DNA from: a virus
DNA length: 51,243 nt
Reading direction: 5' to 3' (one strand)
Virus record (IMG/VR): IMGVR_UViG_3300025853_000130
Coordinates: 1 to 51,243 of that record
Numbering within the stretch: the first letter of the stretch is position 1; every line of letters begins with the position of its first letter. Below are positions 38,216-50,200 of this stretch, one piece after another. Position numbers and translations under genes: made by a program. Below the pieces are notes generated by a model. That model ran no database searches, was not told the origin of the DNA, and worked only from the letters and a program-made list of their open reading frames with translations.

Positions 38216-41200
38216 ATGGTTGCAATCGGAAGAAGCAGTAACGCCATGTTTTTTGATGGTGTAAGTGATTCCGTCATTATTCCTCAAGGGCGTTTTACAA
38301 GTACAGGTGTTGAAAACAATAATGGTCATAAGTTAATGACAAAAACACTACAAGGAAGCGGTGATATTGCTTCAATTAACGATAAAAGCATGAGCGATTT
38401 TATCATTGAAACTTGGGTTGTACCCGATTGCGGGGGCGTTGTAGCACATCGTGATGGTCAATTTACTCTTGAATTTGGTACTGTTGATACACCCGGCCCT
38501 GCTGTATTTACTTTGTATATTGAATCAACACAAGGTCCATCGTATGTACGACTTGCAACTGCGTATGATGAAACAACTCGATGGAATGGAATAATTTATC
38601 CTCAACAAAATCACGGCGGAATACACGACTCATACAACCGTTATGACACAGGTACATACGGTGAGGCTACAAATCTTAATTTTAAGAACAGACCACTTTA
38701 TCATATTGTTGCAGGTATCAATAAAAGAAAAGTATTTCTTGCAGTAAATGGTGAAATTGTATCACAACAAGATATTGCCGAAGGAGTGCGTATGGCACGC
38801 TCCACAAGCCCTGTATATCTCGGTGGGAAGGGCGGAGAGTTTCGTGGGGCTATAGAATCAATTCACTTTTCTAATGAATTTGATGAAAACATGCTCCAAC
38901 CGAGTATGCCCGTAAAAGGCGAAACAACATCAGCACTATTTCGATTTGAAGAGCCTCTTGACATAGTGGAAAACACCTACGATTTTACAGCGTATGGGTC
39001 TGCTGGTGGAACAACTATTACGGTTTCAACAACCATTGCACAATCTCTTATTGAGCGTTTAACGGGCAAATCTTATGACTCAGCCAATCCAACAACAAAC
39101 TTTCTCGCATCGCCTTACAGTATGGGTAATTACAAAGTTGTGGATTATTATACTACACCCGCTACTCCAACAACTTTAGCAATTGCTCACACACCATACA
39201 ATTTGCTTATCAATCCGGGTGCTATCAATCGCAACACACAAAAACCAAATCAAAAACCTCCCGAAAGAGTTCGATTACACAGTATCAACGGTAGTACAGG
39301 CGTTATTACGGTTTCAAGCATACATGTTGATTTTGTTAATGGAACGGGTGGATTAAGAGGGGTATTGCACCCAAGAACAACAGATGTTGATAATTACTTT
39401 GTTGTCGTAGGTGCAGATTTACTTATTGATAATGGTACAGGTAAGCCATACCAACCGCCTCACTACGGCACTCAAATATTTGACAAAACAGGACAAATGA
39501 TTATTGATGAAAGTATTCGCACAAATCACGGTTTGGTGTATTCATCACGCATGGCTACAACGACAAACGACCCTAACAATCCGTTTGCAGTAGTATGGGA
39601 TTCTTCTATTGATGAATTATTTCAAGTCGGGCATAGCGGAAGGCATACTTTTTCTCACATCGTAGGCCATGAATACATGAGAAAATATCCAAAACCAACA
39701 GAACTTACAATTGACCAACAAGTTGATGGTTCTGCTGATATTGTACAAATGGCTTATGATTCAAACACTCGCAACTTAGATGAAATGTTTGTGATGAATT
39801 CACTGATTGATTTTTATGCTGAAACTGCTGATATGCCAATCAATCGCATTGAAAATTCATCAAGCGTTGCATCAATCAAGCATAATGGACTTCCAACAAG
39901 TGTAAGAGAACTTATTGCAATCGGTGGAAGTGGTTTTAATTACTCACCATTTATGTTGAAAGGGCCTGTTCCCGAAGCGGGAAATATCAATGAAGATTCA
40001 AGGTTGTATCACCTTGTACCCGAAAATGAAAGTCGCATTGCGTTGCTTCATGTACCCGATTTGAAAACAAGTCACAACCTTGCACCGTTTGTTGAAATAC
40101 ATTACAATGCTATTGACTTAACAGGAGCAAGCATGGGTCTTTCAGTACCTATGCTAATGGTCGAAAAAACTGTACCTGCTGGCTCTTTTGACTTAGGTGG
40201 AGGTACAACTGTCCTTGATGTCATCACATCCGACCTTGCTAACACAACTTTGTATTCTGCTGGTGGTGTCATATATTTAGCAAACGCAGTAAGCGGTTAC
40301 GCAAGTCTAATGCAAGAATCACACTCCTTGCTTGGTGATAATACAGGAGGCCAAGACAACGATGTTGAACTTGATTACAGTCGAACCCCCGCTCTTTACA
40401 CACCTGTAAGTGATGTCAATGCCGACCCTGCTTCGCCGCCAAAAGCAATCAAGCGTTCCCATAACACAAACTCTCACGAGTCGGTGTATCACCGAGTTTG
40501 TATAGAAGCACTATCAAGCAAAATAAACAATACATACACTACATCGGGTCAAAAAATAATACTTAACCCTAATGAAGAAAAAACAGGTACAGGTGTATTT
40601 GACATTGGGCCTACATCATCTTCTTCAAGAAACTTTGAAATGTTTAACATTATTGACAACATAAACATTACAGACGAAGCGGGTGTTTTTGGGAAAATTT
40701 TCGTACAGCCTTCAAATAAATTAAGGAGTAATCAACTTTCAAACATACGGGTTTTGGGCGACGGCGATGAGCCAAACATCGCAAGCATTCTGTTTTTGAT
40801 GAGCAGGGCAAGGGTACGGGGTGTAGGGAAACAAGAAAACCCCGAATCAAACACAAGCACCGTAGTCGTTACAGCCACAGGCATTGCCGACAGTTTCGTA
40901 AATGAGAATGTATCAGTCGTAGGCAGTGGTTCGCCCGACTCTCACATTGTAAAAGAAATAGAGCCAAACTCACCTGTTGTAACAGTCACACTTGGCGGAG
41001 CAGGGCAGGGGGCAATCAACACCAAGCCCACTTTCGACCCAAGCCCGTTGATGCGATTACCCGGCTCGACAAGGCGTAACTGCGTAACGCAAGCCGTAGG
41101 CGTAACAGCCACATCACTTAGCGTGAAACCATTGAACAACGGTAGCCCCGACCTCAAATCTTGGGGTACAATTTGTTTTCCTAAAGTTGGCCGTATCTAT

Positions 41201-44200
41201 CTTGAAGATGGGTCAAGTGCAGAATACAGCGATAAAATTGGAGCAGGTTTCTTCTTCGACAACACTGATGCAATCAAAGATAGAAAATACTTAGATGCTA
41301 ACGGTGTAGCCTATTCCACATTTTTTGATTGGTGCAACGCCACGACTATCATCAATCAATCGTCAAGCGGCGATTATCCAACTTCTGTTTTCATATCGAA
41401 TGATGGCGATTTTGGTAATGAAAACATGGCTCAAGATGGTAGTACCGTCAATGACCGAATGTTTCAAGCGATGGACACCGTATCACATGATTACCAACTT
41501 GGCACGCAGTTCGCAAGCACTCGTGCTATGGTTGAGATACCTGTATTTCCGCAACAATTTTTCGACCATACAGAAGAGGGTATTTTTCCGGGTCCAGATA
41601 ACAGTATGAAATTGCATGTTGATGCTACATACACCGCTCATACTTGGAACGCTTCGCCTGTAGGAAGGCGTGCTGATGATAAAGAGGCGGCGGATAAATT
41701 AGTCAATTCAGCCTATACTTACATCAAAGAGAACAAAAATTACATACAATCCGCAACTATTACTCGTGTCGAATATGTAAGTGGAAGTAATGAGTGGCGT
41801 GTTTATGTGTCACATCCATCCATGTTTCCTTCTGCTTTGACAGGTTCAACATACGGAAATATGACACTATTTAGAAAATTAGTAAGAGTATTTTTAGATT
41901 CGGGTGATTGGACTGTATATGACAATGACCCTACAACAGATGGTTACATTGCTATACCCGATGAATCTGGAAGTAGTACATATCATGGTGGCATGAGTGC
42001 AGATTTTTTGATTAACGCTACAGTTGGGGCAAAAATACATATGGGAGTCGGTATTCTAAACGAAACACTTGTTCCTTTATCATCGGATTCGGGTACGCCT
42101 TCTTCGGATTATGAGGCTCGCTCACCGTTTTACTATGATACGGCTGATGTTAAAACACAAGGCGGAAATCTTGACTACGGCCTTCGACAATATGTAAGTG
42201 CTGTTGAATTCAAAGCAGGGCCATTAGTCAATCCTCACGCACCAAGAACAGTAACAGGTCGTGCTAAATCTAAGATTGTTGATGCTCCTACCGATAGTAG
42301 TCGAACCGTCACGCTTGTACTTGAAGATGGCTCATTGTTCCCCGATGTACCCCATTCAAGAGATAGTTCTTACAACATAGTGTATGAGGAAGGCGACCTT
42401 GTATTTGTCGGTGAAATACTTCTCGATACGCCTATTGAAGTGTATTATTTGGGCAACGAATATGGTAATGATGCTGATGAAAATACAGTAAAAGTGTATA
42501 TTCCAACAGGAACATCTTATACGATTAACGATTTTATTGGAGCAGAATTTGTTCTCAAGCGTGCTGGTCATGCCCTTAATGTCATTTCCGACCCTGCCAA
42601 TGCTTCTGCTAACGAAAAAAGCGTAGCAACATTCCGACCTTCCGCTACAGAAGATTGGACATATACATCATCACCCGGTGCCGGTACTACGACTACATTA
42701 ACAATATCACCTGCTACCGCTAACCGTTTAGCCCATGCAAATACAATTGGACTGAATATACGAAAAGGCGATAAAATATTTGTTGATACAGGTAGTGCGA
42801 TAAATTATGTCGGTGAAGTATCTGCTTTAGAATCGGATATTATTACAGGTGGTAATCATGAAATTACTCTCACTGCTAACAATGTATCAGCGATTACAAG
42901 TGGACAACATATACGAATAGGAGCAGGTAGTGTTGTACAAGACGATACAGAAGCATTACTCAACCGTTCATGGTATTATCCATACGCTCAAGGTGGATTG
43001 CGAAATGGTGATACTGTATGGATGAACATGACACTCAATAATCCTCATGCAGTTGAGGGGTTGTTTGCAAAAAGTCGTGGCGTGTTTAACGAAGCACATG
43101 TTTGGAAAGGATTCAATGGAGGGCGGGGTACACTTACTCAACGACCAAGAGATTCTATACCACTTGAGAATTTTCTCATTGGTAATTCTTGTCTTGAAAC
43201 AGCACAAAATTTTGCACAACATGTCAATAAAACGGTGGAAATGAATTACGAATCAATGGGTCTTGATGCTTCTCAAGCCCCAACTGTAGCCTACATAGAC
43301 CCGTATCTTTCAACCGATGGTCATGCTCGTGTTCTTTTGTACGATGTAGCACATGACCGTGAGTTCATTGCATTCCATGACTTGCATATGCAAGTGCAAT
43401 CGAGTGCTGAAACACCGGGTGTTGGGTATGGTCGTTACATTACTTACGATGGTGGCACAACCAAACTTGACAAATTTTTAATCGGTACAAATGGTGGTGC
43501 TCCACATTATTTCACAACTCAAATAGATGTAGCAAATGGTTTTCCAACAGAAAACAAATTTATGCGTGCCACTCAACAATCAAAGTTTATTGAAAGTGCG
43601 TATGCACATAATATCGCTAATACAATATCAAATGACCTTAGAGATTATTCAACAAGTTCTCAAACAAAATACACAACGAGTAATCCCTTTACGGGTTACA
43701 ATCCTCATTTGATGGGTAAAGGACATGGACACTTTGTTCACACAGGGTTGTTCCATGAAGAAACTTCATACACACATACGATAGGAGATAGTGTACTACC
43801 ACGAGTACAACCTGCCGTAGCGTCGCTATATTGGGCAAATCAATCACATAAATTAACGAGAAAAGAAAACATAGGTAATCCTTTGAGTAAAGCATTAAAG
43901 AGAGAGCGATTAAAAATCAGTGGTGCTACAATAAAAGACTCAAGCACACTATTCGATACACCCGATGGTACTCGTGTTATTTCAGCGTTTCTTTGTTTGA
44001 AAGGTAAAAGAACTGTCGAACTTGATTTAACTGACCACGAAGAATCAAGACTCAATCATTTAGACCATTGGACTCAAATGGACTTTGTAAGAAGAATGAC
44101 GGTTGATTTGGGTGAGGTAGGAGTCAAAGAAGGTGTTACTGATATTGAAGCGGCGGCAAGAGAAATTGTTCGTCTTATCAATCAAGGTGGTGCTCCAAAT

Positions 44201-47200
44201 GGTCGCACACATGCTCGTCGCCCATCTCAACAATATCCCGGTGAAAGTGAAAGACTCGACCTTACAAGAATCGGTGTTCGTCAAGACATTGCAGACGAAA
44301 ACAAAGACCCAACATCATCTCATATCAATGCTGATTTTGCCGCTACGGGTTCAACGCACGACCCCGCACCATTTTGGTACACTGATATAGCATTTGATAC
44401 ACACGATAGAGGTAGCCACATGGGTTACATTAGAGCACATATTGGCCGTGTTGTTGAAGATATTAACGGGGTTGAGGGTTATTCCATTATTATTCACTCC
44501 ACTATTCCCGGTGCTTCGGGTCGTAATTTCTGCGTTTGGCTTGATAACAGTAAAGGTCAATCGGAATATCAACCTCAATTTTTGATTGGACATGGTGGCC
44601 GATTTCGTAACTTTTGGGCTTTCCAAGATGAAGTGCTTGGAGAAAATATGCACCCCGCACCTCTCCCTTTAAACAAACACGGCAGACCGTTTGCACCAAT
44701 AACAACTCTTCGTGAGTATGTTTTGCAAGAAAATCCCGATGAAGATTTCACAAGTAATCACGATGTCGGTGTAAGAAGAGATGATGTATCAAATCCAAAG
44801 CAAAGAAATATTTCTGCTCACATTGGCGGCATATCAAACAACACCGTGAACGATGAATCGTTTGAAACGCAAAGCCCATCTGTATCACTTGTAAAAGGAT
44901 TGAGAGCAGGTAAGCGTGCTACTGCACGAATAAACTTTGGTGGATTGGTCGCAAGCGGTGTACCCGGTTTTTCACCCGTTGCTGGCAAATACGGTATGGG
45001 AAGAAAAGGAAGTACAGAATTCGATAAAAGATATGGTGAAGCAATTAAGAAAGGCGATGTAACTCCAACCGCACTAACATCATATAGTGGTCATGTGAAA
45101 TCGGGTGAAGTGGTTGAAGATGCCATAGGTGCTACACCTTTGTACGGGTTTAGATTTACCGACCATCGAGGGCAAGGTTACGGTGTTCGATATATTTACA
45201 GACAAATGGATGTCAATTTTGCTAATGAATTGACAACCATTCCATCAACTTTAGACGAAGAAGTGTGCATATTTTTTGATGACAAAGATGTGGCACAAGG
45301 TGGTTTTACTATTGGACAACATATGCTTGGATTTGGAGATGCTACAGGCCGTTTAGACATTGGTAATTTGATGAATGAAAATTCATGGCGTGGCAATCAA
45401 TGGAACGGTGTATATGCACCAGATAGCGGAAATGATTGTTCGATAAGTTGGGATGCTTCCGAATCCACCTTAACAGTTCAATTAGGTGCTCCATTTGATA
45501 CAGGAAGTTTTTTTACAAGACACCCCGATATTTTAGGATATTTAGGTTTCCCTAAAAATAACGGAGTTATACAAATTACAGACCCGTTTAATAATGCTTC
45601 TCCCGCACCTGTATTATACGGTTCAGTTGGTAATGTTGTTTCTTATGAAGGAAGAAGCCAAAATAATGTTACAGGCACACACATCTTCTATGGAGTACAA
45701 GGAACTCCATTCACGGTTTCACATACTCTCGCAAGCCTTGGTGCTACAACATTAACTGCGGGAACGGGTAGTCAAACTATCTTCGGGGGTATAGACCGCA
45801 TTATCAAAGCCCTTATTTCTCCAAGAATAAATTGGACAACTTTAGTTACTGATGAATTGATTGCGGCAGTAACGGCTGAGGCAATTAATCTTGCTAATCC
45901 AAATGTCGAGGAAGGTGTATCATTTGATTGTCGAAGTATGTACGCCGCAGATGGTCGAACATTTGGAGAATGGGGTGTATCGGCAGACGCTATCAAGATA
46001 AGAGCACATAATACTGAGCGTAAGGCAAGACCTTTATCCAAAATGTTTCGTGCTACATTGCACAAAGATTTAGGCATTGAAGCCGCTCACACAGAATTTG
46101 GCATTTATATAAATTTAGACACTAAAAATAATAAATTTTCAACTTCTCTTTTGACTCCTTTGGAATACAGACCATCAACTGATGCTAAAATAGAAAATAG
46201 TTACAAAATAGATTGCGGTTATGTACCCAAAACTGTATTACAAATTCAAACAATAGGGCGTGGTTATCACACAAATACACCTACGCCAATTCTTGTTGAT
46301 TCATACAATGACCCTGTAAATACTACAAAGTGGAAAAATAATCTCACAGGATATAATTTTACGAAAACAATGGGCGACCACATTTTACCATCAATTGATA
46401 ATCGAATGTTTATTTTTGATTCATATGCTCACGGCACTGAAACATTTACCATATTGGGAACAAACAGGTTACATCAAATGTTTGTTTTGGCTGGACAAGA
46501 AAGTGCTACATTTGATGGTGCAACAAAATTACTTTCATTTGGTGAATCGGTACTTATGTGGCATGGTAATGGCACTGAAAAATATGCAATTATGACTTCA
46601 AAACAGGGAAGTACATCAGACACGGATGCTATTGTGTTGGATAGTAAAGCAAACGATGAATGGGATGATGAATTTGGTTCATATAATGGTAATGAAGATG
46701 GGTTGTTAATGACTCATGCTGATAAAATGTTTAGTGGATTTAGAGTGTATGGAAGCATAGATAGCGAACCAATTACATATTTCAAGGGAGGTCGAGATAG
46801 TATAGACCATAGCGTTCCTCTTTACTTCGGCGGTGGGTTTAGTGGTGTTGTCCTCGATGTCAATGATGGCTCACAAAACGATTACTCATCATTTTATACA
46901 CACCCGTATTCGACAGGCCCGACAGGAACGGCAGGTATTCAAAACGCCAATGAAATTAGCACATCATTTGCTATGCTTGATTGTAATGCGTTGCTTGCAT
47001 TCTTCCCCGGAACTGCTTTGCTCAATCAACATCGTGGCTCAATCAACCCACCTGTCAATAATCAAGACAATATTTTGTCGCACGATTTAGATGTAGGCTC
47101 GTACTCTCGCAGAAGTGATACCCCTGCTCATGTTGTCGCTCGATATACTGCGGGTATTGTACAACAACGACCTTCGCCTCTCATTGTGCGTATGCCACAT

Positions 47201-50200
47201 CAAACTGCTCGTTACGATGACCATAAAACGAGCACTGACTATTTCACTTCATATGTCATATACGGACCCGGACAAGCATTCCCATTCACAGAAACCACTG
47301 CCGCCAATGCTGTTGTTGAACCACATCCCGGCCATGTGGTTACTACGGGTAACACATGGAGTAAAGTGCCAGCGAATTTGAATTTGCCAAACGAAATCAC
47401 CAATGACAATGGAGATTACGGTCCACCAACATCAACATATCAATCAAGGCGACAACGCTTCCATTGGGAAACAAAAATCAATTGGTCGCCACCTCAAGGC
47501 ATACCAAACATAGGTGATTCGGGTTCATACGGACTATTACAACGACCCGAACACGGCTCGCATTACGGTGAGCATTTCATCAATCCACAATCGGGCAAAG
47601 TCAATATAAACAGCGATGAAGATTATGCGAAAGCACACCCATATCGTCATAACTCAATTATGTACTACGGTATTGCTATGTCTGCCGATATGACATTCCA
47701 CATGGATGGTGGGCATCACCCCGGCGGTTCGTGGCTCGATAATCAAATTTCATTTAACCCACCAATGCAAAAAGTCAATTACAAAATCTCAAAAATAAAC
47801 AACGCAGTTAATCCTACGGCATTTCGTGTATCGGGTGTAATGGCTTCAACTATGATATTAGGTTCAAATGCTGAAACATCAAGCGATTTCGATAGAGAAT
47901 ATATTGTTGTTGATGCTACACGCTGTCAAAACGGTGAAGAATTAGCCACCATACTTGGTCAAGCCATCAATGAAAATCCGGGCAAAGGAGCACTCAAAGC
48001 AATGGGTGGAACATTTATGCCAAGCATGGGCAACGCTATGCGACAAGACCGATACGGTTGGGTTGAAATGACATTTTCTGCATCGGACTATGAAGTTGAT
48101 GTAGCATCGGGTACTTTTGTTCCGGGTACATCAAACGGTACAATTACTACACTTTCTAATTCTAAATCATACCTTGATGCAATTATATCGGGTGCATCTC
48201 AAGATACTCTTGAGCAAATACCAGCGTGCGGTTGGCTTCGTACAGATATATCGAATAGGCCCTTTTTATATCCTTCTCCACCTTCATCATCTGAGTTTGG
48301 AACATTTGCACCATATCATTCTCGTGAAGTATATGATAATTTAGGTACATGGACTGTACGATTTTATTTAGCCCCTAATCGAATAAGTGGATTCCCTGTA
48401 TTTGAAGATGCACAAACATGGAAAGATAAATGTCAAGGTACATCTCTTACATTCCCTTCATTAAGTGGCGTTACGGCATTGTATGTATGGTCGAAGTCGG
48501 GTGTTCACTATTATACGAACACTAACGACAGTACAAGAGAACACATGGCTCGTGTTCATTTTAGTGGTCTTGTTGATGCAATAGATAGAACACGACCTGC
48601 TGGTGCAGTAGGTTGGGCGGGAGAGCGATATTCGTATTTGAATTCATTAAAAGTAGGAAGTGAAGGCTACGGAGCGGGTCTTGGGGCATGGCATCCAATG
48701 TTAGGATTCAGCCCATACGGACCTGCATCGAGTGTCATGAATACATTTGGACATCTGCCTCACATTTACCCATACAAATACACTCCCGAATCAGCAAGTC
48801 CATTAAACAATTTGGGTGTTGCTGATACGATAATTACTACACCTTACACATGGAATATATCAGCAACCGCCGCAAACGGTACATTTGAAGATGCTGAGGA
48901 CAACATACATGGTCAAGACCCATTGCACATCAATGACCCTACAGTAGTGCCTCGCTCACTGCATCACCCTCAAGGTGTATTTTCTCGTGGCTTCCTTGTT
49001 ATCTCATACGAAGGTGAGTTACCTCTTGTAGCAAAGTATGACCGAGATGGTATTACTGCAACAGGCGATTGGCTTTCTGTTACATCGAAAACAAGCGACC
49101 CATTGGTTACGGCGGCTACAGCAATTACTTTTGCAGGTACAACACAATGGGATGAAAGAATACACGGTGTGGACAGATTCGTAGCACCAGCACACGGTGG
49201 TCCAAACATTGAGGCACTTATCGCTACAGGCACTACAACACCTACGGCTGATTTGCCGACCTCAACATTCACTCTTCATAGTGCTCCATCGGATGACAAT
49301 GATTTGTTTAATGCCGAACCTTGTTTTGCTATGACGGGTGATTTATTCTTCGATTTAGATGAAAACCCCGCAGGTTTCTTCTTAGACGACAACACTAATG
49401 TTGAACGCAATTTAATTACTGACTATGTAACATTTAGTGGAAGTGCAGAAATGACAAGTCGTTATGGTGTTGATGCGTATTGGCTTGGTGATACAAATGC
49501 ATACAAAATGAATCAACGCTCACCTGCAAGGAATTTCTCAGTTGAGCATGTTGTATGGAAGCGTATGGATGGTGGTAATCTTTCACTCCCTGCCGTCAAT
49601 GCTCGTGGTCTTGGTGCTGTGCCTTTCATAACAAGAGTAAGTGGAGCAACGGCCTATACAATGGGTGAAAAGTTGTATGGTATCAACAGATTCTCATTTG
49701 AAACAACAAACAGTGCAATGTTCCCAATCATACAAGCCCAAGAATTAGCACACCCACAAATCGCTTCTCGACACCCCGATGAACTAAGAAATGTACTCGC
49801 CATACCAAATGAAGAAATACAATTTGCTGAAATACAAGTTCAAGATGATACAGGTCAAATTCACATTATAGAAGGTGGTTCACCATTCGGTACAATCATA
49901 CGAACATTCAATCAAATATCCGATAGAAGTGCAGAAGGATTAGCACCATCAATAGCGAATAGCGGTGTTGAACCGAACTTGAAGGTAAGGCTACCTCACC
50001 CAGATGCAATTCCCGGCAACATTATCGTGAGGTCTGGATTCGATAGACTACAAGCCTATCAAACAGAATCAATGGGTAGCGGAGGTATGATTCGACCATT
50101 ATCCGCCGACAGCCTCAAGCATTTATTTACTGATGAAACAAAAGGGCCACGCATCGGTGGAACATTCAGTGACCACAATTGGGAACACATTAGTCAAGCG

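Noticed and set aside
40668-49272. Several - strand frames of 60-110 codons inside the giant gene (e.g. 40668-40856, 44351-44653, 48970-49272)
   Set aside because: They lack ribosome sites and recognisable proteins and are explained by codon bias of the + strand frame.
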